The notes under the pieces: generated by a model
The model's input: the letters and a program-made list of their open reading frames with translations, nothing else
Databases searched by the model: none
What the model was told of the DNA's origin: nothing
Translations under genes and position numbers: made by a program
In this document: one piece after another, positions 5,260 to 6,432 of the stretch
Layout: each line of letters starts with the position of its first letter
Numbering within the stretch: the stretch's first letter is position 1
Source of the DNA: an uncultured Dialister sp.
GTDB taxonomy: Bacteria > Bacillota > Negativicutes > Veillonellales > Dialisteraceae
Length of the DNA: 6,432 nt
Direction: 5' to 3'
Assembly (NCBI GenBank): GCA_900545785.1
Contig: URAA01000087.1
Location: 1-6,432, forward strand

Positions 5260-6420
5260 ATGAAAAAAATAGCGATATTGGGCAGTACAGGATCGATCGG
5301 CATGCAGACGGCGGATGTTATCAGATTGTATCCCGATCGTTTTCATGTATCTGTGCTTGCTGCCAAAAAAAATATAGATTTATTGTTAAAACAAGCCGAA
5401 GAATTCAGTCCGGAAGTGATTGTTGTTGCCGATGAAGAGGCGGGAAAAAGATTTAAAGAAATATATGACGGCAATGCGGAAATTCTTTTGGGAGAAGATG
5501 CATTATCTGTGGCGGCAGCAGGAGATAATGTAGATCTGATGCTTGTTGCCGTAGTAGGAATTGCGGGACTCAAACCGACGCTTTCTGCCATAGAAGCAGG
5601 AAAAGAAATTGCTCTTGCCAACAAGGAGACGCTGGTGGCAGGCGGGAAACTTGTCATGGAAGCGGCACGCAGGAAAAATGTATTTATCAGGCCGGTGGAC
5701 AGTGAGCACAGCGCCATATTTCAATCCATGCTCGGACAGGATAAGAAAGCGATTCACAAAATTCTTTTGACGGCTTCGGGCGGCCCTTTTTTTGGAAAAA
5801 CAAGGGAAGAACTGGAGCAGGTGACCGTGGAAGATGCGATGAAGCATCCTACATGGAACATGGGAAGAAAAGTAACTTTGGACTCTGCCACCATGTTTAA
5901 CAAAGGACTTGAAATTATTGAAGCCCGATGGCTTTTTGATGTGGACTATGACAAGATAGAAGTGATCGTTCAGCCGCAAAGCCTCATTCATTCCATGGTG
6001 GAATATGAAGACGGATCGATTATGGCTCAAATCGGAAATCCGGATATGCGCCTGCCGATACAGTTTGCACTGACTTATCCCGAAAGATGGCAATCTCCGT
6101 CTCATGAATTTGTAGACTGGACTCAAATCGCATCAATCATTACCGCACAGCCTGACAGTAAAACTTTTCGTTCCTTAGAATTAGCGTATGAGGCGGGAAA
6201 AGAAGGCGGAGATGCGACAACCGTATTTAATGCAGCCAATGAAGAAGCCATCGCTGCATTCATTGACGGAAGAATTTCATTTTTACAAATTTACGATGTA
6301 GTAGAAGAAAGCCTGAATCGTTGGGAAACGCATGAAATATATTCTTTGGAAGATGTATTGAATGCAGATTCAGAAGCAAGAGGATTGACCAATCGAATTA
6401 TTTGCAAAGGAAGCTTATGA
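5260..6420 (+). CDS. dxr: 1-deoxy-D-xylulose 5-phosphate reductoisomerase
   Basis: Dxr (IspC) rearranges and reduces 1-deoxy-D-xylulose 5-phosphate to 2-C-methyl-D-erythritol 4-phosphate with NADPH, the committed step of the MEP isoprenoid pathway and the target of fosmidomycin. The 386-aa protein has the Rossmann NADPH motif ILGSTGSIG at 6-14 and ALANKETLVAGG at 118-129. Metal and substrate residues sit in PVDSEHSAIFQ (145-155: D148, E150), LTASGGPFF (170-178), HPTWNMG (196-202), and TMFNKGLE (211-218: N214, K215, E218). The C-terminal helical domain is complete, and length is near the family norm. No strong Shine-Dalgarno precedes the ATG: only GGA at 5244-5246, 13 nt away, inside the end of cdsA, so coupling with cdsA is likely. 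It supplies the isoprenoid units used by uppS. The stop overlaps the next ATG by ATGA. Confidence 0.97.
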   Translation: MKKIAILGSTGSIGMQTADVIRLYPDRFHVSVLAAKKNIDLLLKQAEEFSPEVIVVADEEAGKRFKEIYDGNAEILLGEDALSVAAAGDNVDLMLVAVVGIAGLKPTLSAIEAGKEIALANKETLVAGGKLVMEAARRKNVFIRPVDSEHSAIFQSMLGQDKKAIHKILLTASGGPFFGKTREELEQVTVEDAMKHPTWNMGRKVTLDSATMFNKGLEIIEARWLFDVDYDKIEVIVQPQSLIHSMVEYEDGSIMAQIGNPDMRLPIQFALTYPERWQSPSHEFVDWTQIASIITAQPDSKTFRSLELAYEAGKEGGDATTVFNAANEEAIAAFIDGRISFLQIYDVVEESLNRWETHEIYSLEDVLNADSEARGLTNRIICKGSL

Positions 6421-6432
6421 TAAATGCTATAT
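6417..6432 (+). CDS. rseP: Start of a downstream gene, probably the RIP site-2 metalloprotease RseP, cut by the window
   Basis: ATG at 6417 overlaps the dxr stop (ATGA) and is preceded by AAAGGA at 6406-6411, 5 nt upstream, a well-placed ribosome binding site. Only five full codons (MINAI) are visible, so the product cannot be identified from its sequence. The name is inferred from gene order: in Bacillota and in many Proteobacteria the zinc membrane protease RseP/RasP follows dxr or cdsA directly. The hydrophobic start is compatible with its first membrane helix. Confidence 0.5.

Noticed and set aside
5503..6126. Antisense ORF of 207 codons opposite dxr.
   Set aside because: It mirrors the conserved dxr frame, has no recognisable domain, and no promoter or ribosome binding site was seen.

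Overview
The window is a bacterial chromosomal segment, almost fully coding on the + strand. It carries the conserved block rpsB-tsf-pyrH-frr-(small unknown gene)-uppS-cdsA-dxr, and breaks off at the first codons of a probable rseP. The order frr-uppS-cdsA-dxr-rseP is the one usual in Bacillota; in E. coli dxr precedes uppS and cdsA. With the strong GGAGG-type ribosome binding sites and moderate base composition, this suggests a Bacillota genome. My impression from protein style is a gut Negativicutes/Veillonellaceae-type organism, but nothing here proves that.

Left end (1-413). The first 12 bases match the 3' end of the standard Illumina adapter, so genomic sequence probably begins at base 13 and the window starts at a contig edge. 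On the minus strand, 173 down to 13 encodes the N-terminus of what looks like a membrane acyltransferase (acyltransferase-3 type). It is cut by the contig edge, and its apparent stop codon is completed by an adapter base. The divergent intergenic region (174-413) holds a good extended -10 promoter for rpsB, a possible weaker minus-strand promoter, and an rpsB leader with a possible hairpin.

Translation block (414-3486). rpsB (ribosomal protein S2) and tsf (EF-Ts) form one unit. A perfect 22-bp inverted repeat with a 4-nt loop starts right after the tsf stop. It is followed by a consensus -10 box, so pyrH (UMP kinase) probably has its own promoter. frr (ribosome recycling factor) follows pyrH after 1 nt.

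Envelope and isoprenoid block (3486-6432). A 79-aa protein of unknown function overlaps the frr stop and the uppS start. uppS makes the C55 lipid carrier for cell-wall synthesis, cdsA makes CDP-diacylglycerol for phospholipids, and dxr commits carbon to the MEP isoprenoid pathway that feeds uppS. The last 16 nt look like the start of the site-2 protease gene. Very short gaps and ATGA-type overlaps suggest co-transcription and translational coupling from pyrH onward.

No mobile element, CRISPR array, tRNA or rRNA was seen. The most useful non-routine observations are the adapter remnant with its false stop, the hairpin-promoter overlap at tsf/pyrH, and the unassigned small gene between frr and uppS.
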